Shown here: one piece after another, positions 8,619 to 16,770 of the stretch
Numbering within the stretch: position 1 is the first letter of the stretch
Layout of the letters: each line of letters begins with the position of its first letter
Source: F1-120-MAGs238 sp964484185
GTDB lineage: Bacteria > Planctomycetota > Phycisphaerae > Phycisphaerales > UBA1924
Direction of reading: 5' to 3'
DNA length: 64,000 nt
NCBI GenBank assembly: GCA_964484185.1
Contig: CAZAEQ010000012.1
Span: 40,602-104,601, forward strand
Notes under the pieces: generated by a model
Database searches by the model: none
The model's input: only the letters and a program-made list of their open reading frames with translations
What the model was told of the DNA's origin: nothing
Translations under genes and position numbers: made by a program

Positions 8619-8927
8619 GAGACCTCACGCGATCTTTTGCCTGGAATGAAACCAACGCCGTTTCACTCAACCCATAGTGGTACCTATGGAGTTGTCCACA
8701 ACATATCCACATTTGCACATTTTCGCCGCCACGGGGCAAGTGTTTGTAAATAGTTTGGATTATTCTGACTCTTCGAGTTGACGAAATGCCTCAGGTCTGC
8801 GACACTTCACCTCCCCATCGGTATATAGGATGGGCTTACTAAAGCGGGCACTCGCGGGTTCGAGCCGCTGTAGTTGTTTTTCGTGTGTTTGAAGCGTCAC
8901 GACACGAGCGTGACAAGGGAGTTGTCT
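8619..8927. other. 309-bp divergent intergenic region
   Basis: This region separates the minus-strand zinc-ribbon gene from the plus-strand coiled-coil gene, so it should hold two promoters. The AAGGGA ribosome site of the downstream gene is at 8915-8920. Two sequences one base away from a DnaA box (TTGTCCACA at 8692-8700 and ATATCCACA at 8703-8711) lie close together. No RNA gene was found. Confidence 0.5.
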
Positions 8928-10292
8928 ATGGCGGGTCCTACCCGGGCGAGTTTGGGCGTTGGAATCACGATCACATTGCTGAGCGTTCTCACGCTTGGGT
9001 TCTTTGTGGCGTTTGTGATTTTCTTTGGCAGAGCAAACAATGCCAGCAAATTGAAAGACGATGCAGATCGTCAGAATGCTGAAATTGTCAAGGCAGAAGA
9101 AAAGAACGCTGAAGCTGTGCGCGTGCTGATGGCAGAAGCCAAGACATCCGGCAAATCGCTGGTTGGCTATCTGACTGAGAGCTACGGCGGCACGATGGAA
9201 CGCGTGACTGGCTCCAAGCGCGAAACACCAAAGTCGTTTGGCGACAAACTCAAGGCCTCTGATATTCCTGAAGGCACCAATCTCATGAGTGTCGTTGCAT
9301 CGCTCAAGGGTGAGCTTGCGAACGCCCAGGGTCAGCTCGCTGAAGCCAACCGTGCACGCGATGCGGCACTGCAAGATCAGAAAGCGGCAGCAGATCGCAC
9401 CGAACTTCTGCGTAAGCAGCAGGATGAATCGTACAAGGCGCTTGCAGACGATGTCGGCCGCACCAAGAGCGATGCCGATTCGTACCGTGCAGGCTTTGAA
9501 ACTGCCAAGGCAGAGTACGAGAAGCGCATTGAATCAATCCAGAATGAAACCGGCGATCGTGTGACCAAGTTGAAGGATGAAGTTGGCCGCATGAAGGAAG
9601 AGACCCTTGTGTTGAGCAGCCAGCTGTCAGCACTTCGTGGCGACAAGAAGAAAGAACTGCTCCGTCCTGATGATGAGGCTTCGCTTGTCGATGGCCACGT
9701 CATGGGTCTGAACTCAGGCGAACGCCAGGCGTTTATCAGCCTTGGCAGCAAGAACAAAATCACGCTGGGAATGGAATTTGCGGTCTACGCAGATGCCCGT
9801 TCTGTCCGTCCGGATGCTGATGGCAACTACCCGGCCCCCAAGGGCAAGCTTGAAGTTATCAGCGTCGATACAGACAACGCGATCTGCCGCATTGTCTTCG
9901 AAAACCGCGGCCAGCCCGTGGTCTCCGGCGATGTGCTGGTGAACCCGATCTTTGATCCCACCAAGACCTACAAGTTTGTAGCGTTTGGAAACTTCGATGC
10001 CGATGGCGACCGGATTGCGACTGCTCTGGAGCGGAAACAGCTCGCATCACTGATTGAAGAATGGGGCGGGTCAGTTGCTGAAGATCTCGGCGGCGATGTG
10101 GACTTCCTTGTTCTTGGCGCCCGCCCGCAGCTCGGTCCCAAGCCGGGCACCGATGCCCCGATCGAATTCGTGCAGGCCTATGTGCAGCGCGAGCGCGAAA
10201 TTCAGAAGTACGACCAGCTGCTCAAGCAGGCAACATCCACCGGTATCCCGGTGCTCAATGAGAACCGCCTGAACACGCTCCTGGGCCGCTGA
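8928..10292 (+). CDS. Membrane-anchored coiled-coil protein with BRCT-like end
   Basis: A 454-residue protein. I start it at 8928 (MAGPTRASLG), which has an AAGGGA ribosome site and leads directly to a single transmembrane helix at about 9-33. A long Ala/Glu/Lys/Asp-rich coiled coil follows (about 35-240), then a compact domain containing DGHVMGLNSGERQAFISLGSKN and GMEFAVY. The C-terminal region (about 360-410) reads like a BRCT fold: YKFVAFGNFD, LEEW-GGSVAEDLGGDVDFLVLG. BRCT domains normally bind phosphopeptides or DNA ends, so finding one on a membrane-tethered coiled coil is unusual. An envelope or scaffold role is possible but unproven. A strong terminator follows 25 bp after the stop. 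Confidence 0.7.
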   Translation: MAGPTRASLGVGITITLLSVLTLGFFVAFVIFFGRANNASKLKDDADRQNAEIVKAEEKNAEAVRVLMAEAKTSGKSLVGYLTESYGGTMERVTGSKRETPKSFGDKLKASDIPEGTNLMSVVASLKGELANAQGQLAEANRARDAALQDQKAAADRTELLRKQQDESYKALADDVGRTKSDADSYRAGFETAKAEYEKRIESIQNETGDRVTKLKDEVGRMKEETLVLSSQLSALRGDKKKELLRPDDEASLVDGHVMGLNSGERQAFISLGSKNKITLGMEFAVYADARSVRPDADGNYPAPKGKLEVISVDTDNAICRIVFENRGQPVVSGDVLVNPIFDPTKTYKFVAFGNFDADGDRIATALERKQLASLIEEWGGSVAEDLGGDVDFLVLGARPQLGPKPGTDAPIEFVQAYVQREREIQKYDQLLKQATSTGIPVLNENRLNTLLGR

Positions 10293-10317
10293 GTTCCAGG
10301 TTGATTTGAGAATCTTC

Positions 10318-10348
10318 AAAGGGCGAAGAGGCAACTCTTCGCCCTTTT
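10318..10348 (+). terminator. Hairpin terminator after the coiled-coil gene
   Basis: A 13-bp perfect stem (AAAGGGCGAAGAG at 10318-10330 pairing with 10335-10347) encloses the tetraloop GCAA. The right arm ends in TTTT. It stands between the coiled-coil gene and the decanucleotide array. Confidence 0.85.
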
Positions 10349-10364
10349 CAATTGATTATGCTTC

Positions 10365-10580
10365 TGGCGGAACATGGCGGAACATGGCGGAACATGGCGG
10401 AACATGGCGGAACATGGCGNNNNNNNNNNNNNNNNNNNNNNNNNNNNNNNNNNNNNNNNNNNNNNNNNNNNNNNNNNNNNNNNNNNNNNNNNNNNNNNNN
10501 NNNNNNNNNNNNNNNNNNNTGGCGGAACATGGCGGAACATGGCGGAACATGGCGGAACATGGCGGAACATGGCGAATCAT
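10365..10580 (+). repeat. 10-bp tandem repeat array interrupted by assembly gap
   Basis: The unit TGGCGGAACA is repeated perfectly for about 5.5 copies up to 10419 and again for about 5 copies from 10520, then degenerates (GGCGAATCAT) as it meets the acyltransferase start codon. Each unit contains an ATG preceded by GGCGG, a weak ribosome-site-like stretch. Because the unit length is not a multiple of three, all three plus-strand frames stay open and read as a cycling AEHGGTWRNM peptide. The true copy number is hidden by the run of N. Confidence 0.95.
10420..10519. other. Assembly gap, exactly 100 N
   Basis: One hundred undetermined bases sit inside the tandem repeat. A round 100 is the usual placeholder for a scaffold gap of unknown size, so the array was probably too long or too repetitive to be resolved. 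Nothing about the true length can be read here. Confidence 0.97.
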
Positions 10581-11688
10581 GGCGAAGAAAAAGAAGTTCA
10601 AATTTCCACGACTCTTCGATAAGCCGCTGACCCTGGCGGTGCGAGGCGCTATGTCGTTGCCATTGATAGCGGGTGTTGATTCGTCGGTGCGGATGGCGGG
10701 CAAACTTGGTCGATCGTTTGCGACGAGCTTTATGAATAAAGCTCGAATCCGCCGCGCTCACGACCACCTTGCAGAAGCGTTCCCCGAGATCGACTCGGTG
10801 GCGCGAAACGAACTTGCGATTAATAGTTATGAGCATCTGTTCAAGCTCGGTGCCGAGTTGTGTTTCGCACCGCGTTTGTTGACTGAAGATGCGTGGCCTC
10901 GCCACATTCTGCTGGGAGATCCGCTTGGAGCAGTGCGCCCGCTGCTGGCGGCCAAACCCACCGTTCTGATTACGGGGCATGTCGGAAACTGGGAGCTGGT
11001 GGGATACACCATGGCGCTACTCGGGTTTCCAATCAACGCTGTGTATCGCCCGCTCGACAACAAGTCGCTCGACGCCTGGTTGCGCGAGACTCGGGCACGG
11101 CGCGGATTATCGCTGGTATCGAAGTTTGGTGCACTGCGCGAATTGCCCAAGGGGCTGGAGAAGGGAATCGCGGCGGGAATGGTGGCTGATCAAAACGGCG
11201 GCGACCGAGGCGTTTTCGTCCCGTTCTTTGGCCGCCTGTGTTCGACATATAAATCAATCGGACTTCTTGCCATCGCTCACAAGTCACCGGTGGTGTGTGG
11301 CTACGCCCGCAGGCTCGCGCCTGGAGAACCTTTGCCGACGAATGGGCAAGTTCATAATCCGGATTTCGGCGGCAAAGACAGCCTGCGATATGTGATGGAG
11401 ATCGTGGATGTGTTTGGGCCAGAAGACTGGTCGAAATACCCCGATCCCCTGTTTTATCTTTCCGCGCGATTCCGACGCGCGATTGAAATGATGGTGCGGC
11501 GATCTCCTGAGCAGTATCTCTGGATGCACCGGGTCTGGCGCGCCCGGGCTGCGCATGAGCGGCTTGACAAGCCGTTCCCGGATTCGATCAAAGAAAAACT
11601 TGCGTGGCTTCCATGGATGAGTTCTGATGATGTCGAAAAAATTGTGGAACGAAGCGAGCGTGACAGATTTGAACTCGTTCGCTCGTGA
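10579..11688 (+). CDS. Lysophospholipid/lipid A-type acyltransferase
   Basis: A 369-residue member of the LpxL/HtrB (LPLAT) family, which transfers acyl chains to lipid A precursors or related lipids at the inner membrane. The catalytic HxxxxE motif is TGHVGNWEL (His134, Glu139), with DQNGGDRGVFVPFFG as the glycine-rich block and PEQYLWMHRVWRAR near the C-terminus. I start it at 10579 (MAKKKKFKFPRLF), the first ATG after the repeat array. Upstream in-frame ATGs exist in every third repeat unit and would add copies of AEHGGTWRNM. The basic N-terminus fits a peripheral or single-pass membrane protein. Whether the acceptor is lipid A or another lipid is unknown. Confidence 0.85.
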   Translation: MAKKKKFKFPRLFDKPLTLAVRGAMSLPLIAGVDSSVRMAGKLGRSFATSFMNKARIRRAHDHLAEAFPEIDSVARNELAINSYEHLFKLGAELCFAPRLLTEDAWPRHILLGDPLGAVRPLLAAKPTVLITGHVGNWELVGYTMALLGFPINAVYRPLDNKSLDAWLRETRARRGLSLVSKFGALRELPKGLEKGIAAGMVADQNGGDRGVFVPFFGRLCSTYKSIGLLAIAHKSPVVCGYARRLAPGEPLPTNGQVHNPDFGGKDSLRYVMEIVDVFGPEDWSKYPDPLFYLSARFRRAIEMMVRRSPEQYLWMHRVWRARAAHERLDKPFPDSIKEKLAWLPWMSSDDVEKIVERSERDRFELVRS

Positions 11689-11690
11689 AC

Positions 11691-12815
11691 TTAGTTCTTC
11701 TCAAGATTTGACGTTGAGGCGTTTTTTGAGCCAACGCCGCTTCTGAATTGTTCAGGCACCGGAATCACTTTGTACGATTCGCCAGAGTCGCCGTGGTCTT
11801 TTGCAATCGCCTGCATGAGTCCGGTTGGATCGTTGTCGATAAACTGAAGAGCTTTGATCACCGTTGGACGTTTGCGGGTGATCGGGCTTATCGGATTGAG
11901 GACGTTCAGGCGTTCGAGCAGCGCCCGGTTGCTTTCATCTGAATCGTTGTTGACTGAACGCTTGATCGTTCGCGAAAGCAGGAAGATCAGATCGGGCTGC
12001 ATTGAAAGCGCTGTTTCGATTCCGGTGAGCGGAGAAGAACGGCCCAGTGGCTGCACGGTTTCCAGCCATTCGCGCAGAATCGATTTGTTGAGATCGCTGG
12101 CCGCGAGCAGGGCGGTTGTTGTTGTCTTGCGGGGAGTCAGAACAAAGGTGCCTGACGCCTGCGAGCCTGGAGGGGGATCGCGGAACACCACTATCTGAAA
12201 GCTCTGGGATGCATCAAGTCTTGCAACTGAGCGAAGTAATTCTGCGCGAATGAACGGCAGGCAGAGAGCCATGGACCCTGACCCATCAACGACATAGACG
12301 ATGCGTTTGGCACTGTTGCCCTTCACATTCGTAAACGCAACAACTCCAGACTTGGCCCCATCTTCTCCGTTGGAGGGGGCGCTGGTCCCGGCAGCGGAGC
12401 TGTTGTGCGCTGCCATCTGAACTTTGGGCGGGGAGGGATTTCCAAGTTGTCTTGGTGGAGGAGGTGTCGTTGGAATTTCGGCTGAGACCTTCGCCTGAAA
12501 TTCGCTGGACTTTGGGGCTTCAACTTCCTGTGCTCTCGGAATCGCAACAGCAACTTTTACGCCGTCTGGTGAACTTGCCGGGTCAGGAATCTTGGCGACC
12601 ACAACGGCAGGCTGCTTTGGATCTTCTGGTTTCAGTTCCTGGAGCAAGACCGAATTGAGTGAGTCTGAAGAATCGGTCAATCGAGACGGCCGCGAAACGC
12701 GCTCAATCGTGAAACCGATAATCACCAGAAGCAAAAGACCGTGAACGATGAGCGCGAGCGACACCGATGTGGTGAGCGAGCCGACCAACGGGCGTTTTCT
12801 TACTTCTGGTGCCAT
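11691..12815 (-). CDS. Membrane-anchored von Willebrand factor A protein
   Basis: A 374-residue protein with a cytoplasmic start, one transmembrane helix at about 15-37, a Pro/Lys/Ala-rich extended linker (about 55-155) and a VWA domain from about 170. The MIDAS metal motif is intact as DGSGS (Asp177, Ser179, Ser181), with a later Thr in PLTGIETAL. The shape (helix, Pro-rich spacer, periplasmic domain) recalls TonB-like energy or scaffold proteins, but no TonB C-terminal domain is visible. It ends 2 bp from the convergent acyltransferase stop. It is the third gene of a minus-strand run with the M42 peptidase and DUF1080 genes. Ligand unknown. Confidence 0.8.
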   Translation of the reverse strand: MAPEVRKRPLVGSLTTSVSLALIVHGLLLLVIIGFTIERVSRPSRLTDSSDSLNSVLLQELKPEDPKQPAVVVAKIPDPASSPDGVKVAVAIPRAQEVEAPKSSEFQAKVSAEIPTTPPPPRQLGNPSPPKVQMAAHNSSAAGTSAPSNGEDGAKSGVVAFTNVKGNSAKRIVYVVDGSGSMALCLPFIRAELLRSVARLDASQSFQIVVFRDPPPGSQASGTFVLTPRKTTTTALLAASDLNKSILREWLETVQPLGRSSPLTGIETALSMQPDLIFLLSRTIKRSVNNDSDESNRALLERLNVLNPISPITRKRPTVIKALQFIDNDPTGLMQAIAKDHGDSGESYKVIPVPEQFRSGVGSKNASTSNLEKN

Positions 12816-12885
12816 TACTGATGCAAGACCTCTTTTACCGAGAATTACTACTCATCGGCCAGTTTGGCGCTGTCGGTCGATGGGC

Positions 12886-14079
12886 TTACGACTCTTCCAG
12901 CACGAAGTTCAGATCGTCCCAGAGCTTTGAGACTCGCTCTGAGAACCCCGAACCATCGTCAAGTCGTTCGCCGCAGGCAATAAGAAGGTCCACCAAGCCG
13001 TGGAAATCGTCGATTCCAATGAATTCTCGTTCAATTGTAGCCGGTCTGGTAGCTGTACCGTTCTGTATAGCGGCGAGGTCACCCATGTTGTGATAGTTAC
13101 CCAGCGGCAGGCAGATGCATGTGGCTTCGTATCCCAGGGTGCAGAACACTGACGCCTCGCACGCGCCCCCCGCCATCAGCTTGCGCTGCCACTTCCAAGG
13201 CTTGGTATCGGTCGTTTTGTCTTTGGCTGTGGGCTGCGGGCCGCCAAGTTCCTCAGCGCGTCTGGCACATGCCGCCGTAAGAGTGGGTGAAAAGACCGAA
13301 ACTCGATCTCCCACGCGAACAACTGGCCCACCGTGAACCGGGGAATCGGGGAATGCGCGACTGTTTTCGAGGGCGATGACGCGGGAATTCCTGGGCATGG
13401 TGTTGTTGTGACATGCCGCGATGGCACCGATGAAGCCGATTTCCTCGCTGCGTGTAAAGAGCAATCTGACATCTTCGCGCGGAGTGCGAGTGCGGAGCAC
13501 ATCAAACGCTGCGAGTGCGGCGGCAGCCGCGGCGAGGTCGTCGCAAGCATCGGTGTACATGCAGTTGTCGATGATCTCGGCCGGCGGTAGATCCCAGCGA
13601 GCGACATCGCCGACGGCGAAGAACTCGTTAGTGCCACTGTCGAGTCTTGCGAGATATTGATCAAATGGCGGGGCGGACTTTTCCTTCTGGACCAGGGTCG
13701 CAGACTGAACATGGTCGGTGCGGCTGAAGATGCGGATGCGGGCGTTGGTGAAGTAATCGGCCATAACGCCGCCGCGGAAGGAGAGGAGGAACGAGTCAGC
13801 GTTGACGATCTGATCGACAACGAATGCGGGATGATCGAGATGGGCCGTGAAGTACACTGGACGACGGGCAGTCTCGTACAGCTCTGTTGCGGAGGAGCTG
13901 GATTTGAGTGAGAGGTGAAGATTGCCGCTGGCGTCGTCGCGCAAGATGACATCGTCGCGCTCGGCAGCCCATGCACGAATGGCGCGAATCACGCGCCACT
14001 CGCGTCCTGCGGCGGTCGGGATCTGCGTGAGAGATTTCAGAAGGTCGAGATGTTGGTCTCGTTGGAGTTGAGTGAGCAT
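12886..14079 (-). CDS. M42/M28-like zinc aminopeptidase
   Basis: A 397-residue cytosolic metallopeptidase-like protein. The two-metal site motifs are in order: HLDHPAF (His80, Asp82), DACDDLAA with the bridging Asp near 177-180, the catalytic glutamates in TRSEEIGF (Glu212, Glu213), LENSR, and the late metal His in GNYHNMGD. This is the pattern of M42 glutamyl aminopeptidase/cellulase-M relatives, though spacing and insertions are atypical. There is no signal peptide. The start codon lies 3 bp after the stop of the double DUF1080 gene, implying coupled translation. Confidence 0.8.
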   Translation of the reverse strand: MLTQLQRDQHLDLLKSLTQIPTAAGREWRVIRAIRAWAAERDDVILRDDASGNLHLSLKSSSSATELYETARRPVYFTAHLDHPAFVVDQIVNADSFLLSFRGGVMADYFTNARIRIFSRTDHVQSATLVQKEKSAPPFDQYLARLDSGTNEFFAVGDVARWDLPPAEIIDNCMYTDACDDLAAAAAALAAFDVLRTRTPREDVRLLFTRSEEIGFIGAIAACHNNTMPRNSRVIALENSRAFPDSPVHGGPVVRVGDRVSVFSPTLTAACARRAEELGGPQPTAKDKTTDTKPWKWQRKLMAGGACEASVFCTLGYEATCICLPLGNYHNMGDLAAIQNGTATRPATIEREFIGIDDFHGLVDLLIACGERLDDGSGFSERVSKLWDDLNFVLEES

Positions 14080-14082
14080 GAT

Positions 14083-15357
14083 TTATGGAAGTTCGCGAAT
14101 AAAGATGTTGGTGAACTCGATTGCGCCATCGTGTTTCTGGAGCGCGATCGGACCGGTTGCATCGACATCCGGGAGTTCGGCATCGGCGAGAACCTGTTTG
14201 TCGTTGAGCTTCACCGAGAGCTTCTTACCTTTCATGGTGATGTGGAAGCGATTCCACTGACCAATCGGCTTGTCGGCGGCGACCTTGGGAGTGACACCTG
14301 CGCGAACTTTTTCTGACTGGGCGTTATCGGTGCGATAGCCATAGACCTCACCGGAGCCGACGGGCCAGCACCAGATATTGACCTGAGATTTGCTGGAGCC
14401 GCGAAGGTAGATGCCGCTGTCGCCAGCGTCTGTCACTGTTGCGGTTTTGGGCTTGCCCTGATCGTCGACTGCGTTCGATCCATCGGGATTAATCACCGGG
14501 CGTTCAGCGGTCTCGCCTTTTCCGGTCCAGCGCCAATCGCAGATGAGTTCAAAGTTCTTGTAGGATTTTTTGGACCAGAGGTCTTCGCCCTTGCCATCAA
14601 AAACAATGGTGTTGCCCGAAGCGACAAAGTGATCTTTGTGAGCATCGGTGAAATTCCAGTCGCGGAAATCGCCCGCGAAGAGCTGGGTCCAACCCTTGGC
14701 ATCGGGTGCTTCGGCAGCGGCGTTTGAGCCCGGCAGCGGCGTGAGCTTGATGTTCTTGAACTGGACTGGTGTTCCTTCAGATTCGAGACATATGTAGCCG
14801 TTTCGCGGCGTGACGTTCTTCGCGCTGTTAACGACGACGCCGTTGATGCTGAGTTCAATGTCGCCGTTGTTGCATACAACCTTGTAGTGATTCCAGTCGG
14901 TCGGCTTGGTGGTTTTGGAGGTTGGGTAAGAGCGGTCGGTCAGTTTTCCGTTGATGGTGCGCGGGTGGTCGGGAGTCATCTTGGCGCCCCAGATCGGGAA
15001 GATGTCGCCATCGCAGGTGTACCAGTCGGCCTCGGAACCAACCATGATCTGCACTTCGATGGCGCGGGTGAACGGCACGCCTACTGCAGGAATTCCATCT
15101 GACCACACGAAGAGGCCGGCATTGCCCTGCTTTTCCAGGTGCTTCCAATCGAGTTCGAGCACAAAGTTCTCGTACATCTCATTGGTGCGGAGCGCGCCGG
15201 TGGGTTTGCCGGTGCAATAAATCATGCCGTCTTTGACGGTGAAGGTTTCCGGGGTGACGTTGACTGGTGTCCAGTGGGAGAGGTCTTTGCCCGAGAACAG
15301 TTCAATGGGTGCGGGGTCGGCACAGAGCAGGACGGCGGCAAGAATCGGCGCAAGCAT
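14083..15357 (-). CDS. Secreted protein with two DUF1080 domains
   Basis: A 424-residue exported protein; signal peptide MLAPILAAVLLCADPAP, with AAGGAG upstream of the ATG. It contains two DUF1080 (3-keto-disaccharide hydrolase-type, concanavalin-like) domains. The first begins at IELFSGKDLSHWTPVN, the second at GWTQLFAGDFRDWNF. Each has the typical YENFVLELDWK or YKNFELICDWRW strand and a C-terminal FKNIKLTPLP or FTNIFIRELP strand. Such domains are very abundant in Planctomycetota and are linked to carbohydrate processing. A tandem pair in one chain is a known arrangement. It leads the operon with the M42 peptidase and VWA genes. Confidence 0.87.
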   Translation of the reverse strand: MLAPILAAVLLCADPAPIELFSGKDLSHWTPVNVTPETFTVKDGMIYCTGKPTGALRTNEMYENFVLELDWKHLEKQGNAGLFVWSDGIPAVGVPFTRAIEVQIMVGSEADWYTCDGDIFPIWGAKMTPDHPRTINGKLTDRSYPTSKTTKPTDWNHYKVVCNNGDIELSINGVVVNSAKNVTPRNGYICLESEGTPVQFKNIKLTPLPGSNAAAEAPDAKGWTQLFAGDFRDWNFTDAHKDHFVASGNTIVFDGKGEDLWSKKSYKNFELICDWRWTGKGETAERPVINPDGSNAVDDQGKPKTATVTDAGDSGIYLRGSSKSQVNIWCWPVGSGEVYGYRTDNAQSEKVRAGVTPKVAADKPIGQWNRFHITMKGKKLSVKLNDKQVLADAELPDVDATGPIALQKHDGAIEFTNIFIRELP

Positions 15358-15426
15358 GAATGGGCTCCTTCGGGTTGAGAAATGTCGAGCGCAAGTGTAG
15401 AAGTCTGAGGGCCAGACGATGGCAGC

Positions 15427-16734
15427 TTAACAACCATTACTGAACGAATCGACAAAATCAAGATAATCAAAGAGGTCGATGGTGCCGTCGCCGTTGAAAT
15501 CTGCGTTCGTACCCTGTGCCGCGAAATCACTCACGAAATCAAGATAATCAAAGAAATCGACCGCCAGATCGTCATTGAAATCGGCGCGGCAGGCCAGCAT
15601 GTCGAGGTCGACCATCCATCCTTCGATCTGGCTCGCGGGGTTGAATCCGATACCAACGACAATGCGGCCATTGGCACTGATGCCGCGGACTTCATCCAGT
15701 CGCCAGCCCGTGAGGTCAACGCCATGCTGGACGAGCAGTGCTGCCAGATCACGCATGCCGTGTCGGGCATCCCAGATAAACGCTCGCGGCGCCGATCCGC
15801 AACCAAACGGTCCGCAGGTGCCTTGCACACTGGCGCGACCACCCACAACTGTGCCATCACCGCTTACCGCGTAAGCCCAGGATTGAAATGCGCCGCCAGC
15901 AAAGTCGCCGAGGGGTTGCATTCCGCCCGCCGCGGTCCAGCGAAATGCTTCGCCCGCCTGGCCAGAGTCAGAGCTGCGCGATTGGCCGACAATGACTGAA
16001 CCATCGATGTTGACTGCATAGGCCGCGCTGAAAGGCGCGATGCTCAGAGGCTGAGGCATGAAGCCCATACCGATCATTCCAGTTGCTGCGGTCCATCGAA
16101 ATGCCTGCTGGTTGTTCTGCGCGTCGTAGCTGATGCCCACAACCGTTGATCCATCACCGCTCAGCCCGTAGCCGAAACTTCCTGGGTGCAGCGGGGAGAG
16201 CGTGCCAAGTGGCTGAAATGTCGAATCGCTCACGGTGTATCTGAAAGCTTCGTTGCCGAGAAGGCCCTCACCAATTCCAGCGACAACCCGTCCGTCCAGT
16301 GAAACACCGCGCGCGACCGAGTGCGGGACTGCACCACCATCAAGGTCGCCCAGCAGGACGATTCCTGTTTGAGGTGTCCAGAGAAATGCCTGAGAGCCGC
16401 GAGGGTCGAATGCTCCGAAATCAGAGAGCCCCACTACTGCACTGGCATCAGCGTTGACTGCGTATGCGGCACTTGTTGCAACTGTTCCGAGCGACATCAT
16501 GGGCACGTTGAGCTGCACGAGACACGGATCGGTGATGGGAGAAAACCCGCCGCCGCCGGTGACGCTTCTGCCAACTGCGGAAGTTCCGTTGGCTGAGACG
16601 GCGTAGATCTCAGAAAGAAAACCACCGCCGCTTAGATCTCCGGCGGGCCAGAAGGTTGGAGCAGCTGATGCGGCGGAGACAACGGCGAGTGAAAGTGCAG
16701 ATGTCAGGGCAGATGTCATGGCAGGTGTTGACAT
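15427..16734 (-). CDS. HAF-repeat GC-type dockerin protein
   Basis: A 435-residue secreted protein. The signal peptide MSTPAMTSALTSALSLAVVSAASA is followed by about seven copies of the HAF extracellular repeat: AFRWTAAGGMQPLGDF, then AYAVSGDGTVVGG-like blocks about 50 residues apart. These probably form a beta-propeller. The C-terminus is the paired dockerin-like tag (CRADFNDDLAVDFFDYLDFV, then DFNGDGTIDLFDYLDFVDSF) ending in NGC. The second loop has DLFDYL instead of the usual DFFDYL. It lies 69 bp upstream of the DUF1080 gene on the same strand. Confidence 0.87.
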   Translation of the reverse strand: MSTPAMTSALTSALSLAVVSAASAAPTFWPAGDLSGGGFLSEIYAVSANGTSAVGRSVTGGGGFSPITDPCLVQLNVPMMSLGTVATSAAYAVNADASAVVGLSDFGAFDPRGSQAFLWTPQTGIVLLGDLDGGAVPHSVARGVSLDGRVVAGIGEGLLGNEAFRYTVSDSTFQPLGTLSPLHPGSFGYGLSGDGSTVVGISYDAQNNQQAFRWTAATGMIGMGFMPQPLSIAPFSAAYAVNIDGSVIVGQSRSSDSGQAGEAFRWTAAGGMQPLGDFAGGAFQSWAYAVSGDGTVVGGRASVQGTCGPFGCGSAPRAFIWDARHGMRDLAALLVQHGVDLTGWRLDEVRGISANGRIVVGIGFNPASQIEGWMVDLDMLACRADFNDDLAVDFFDYLDFVSDFAAQGTNADFNGDGTIDLFDYLDFVDSFSNGC

Positions 16735-16770
16735 CGAGTCAGTGTATCAGAAGTGTCAAGTCCGAGCGGG

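Noticed and set aside
8692..8711. Two DnaA-box-like sequences
   Set aside because: Each has one mismatch to TTATCCACA, there are only two, and no dnaA or dnaN gene is near. Not enough for an origin.
8853..8870. GGGTTCGAGCC sequence resembling a tRNA T-arm
   Set aside because: The stem does not pair over 5 bp and no acceptor, D or anticodon arm could be found around it.
10306..10578. Open frame reading through the repeat array and the N gap, joined to the acyltransferase
   Set aside because: The frame is open only because the 10-bp unit has no stop codon and the N run is unread. The family resemblance begins at 10579, so the extension is not annotated as coding.
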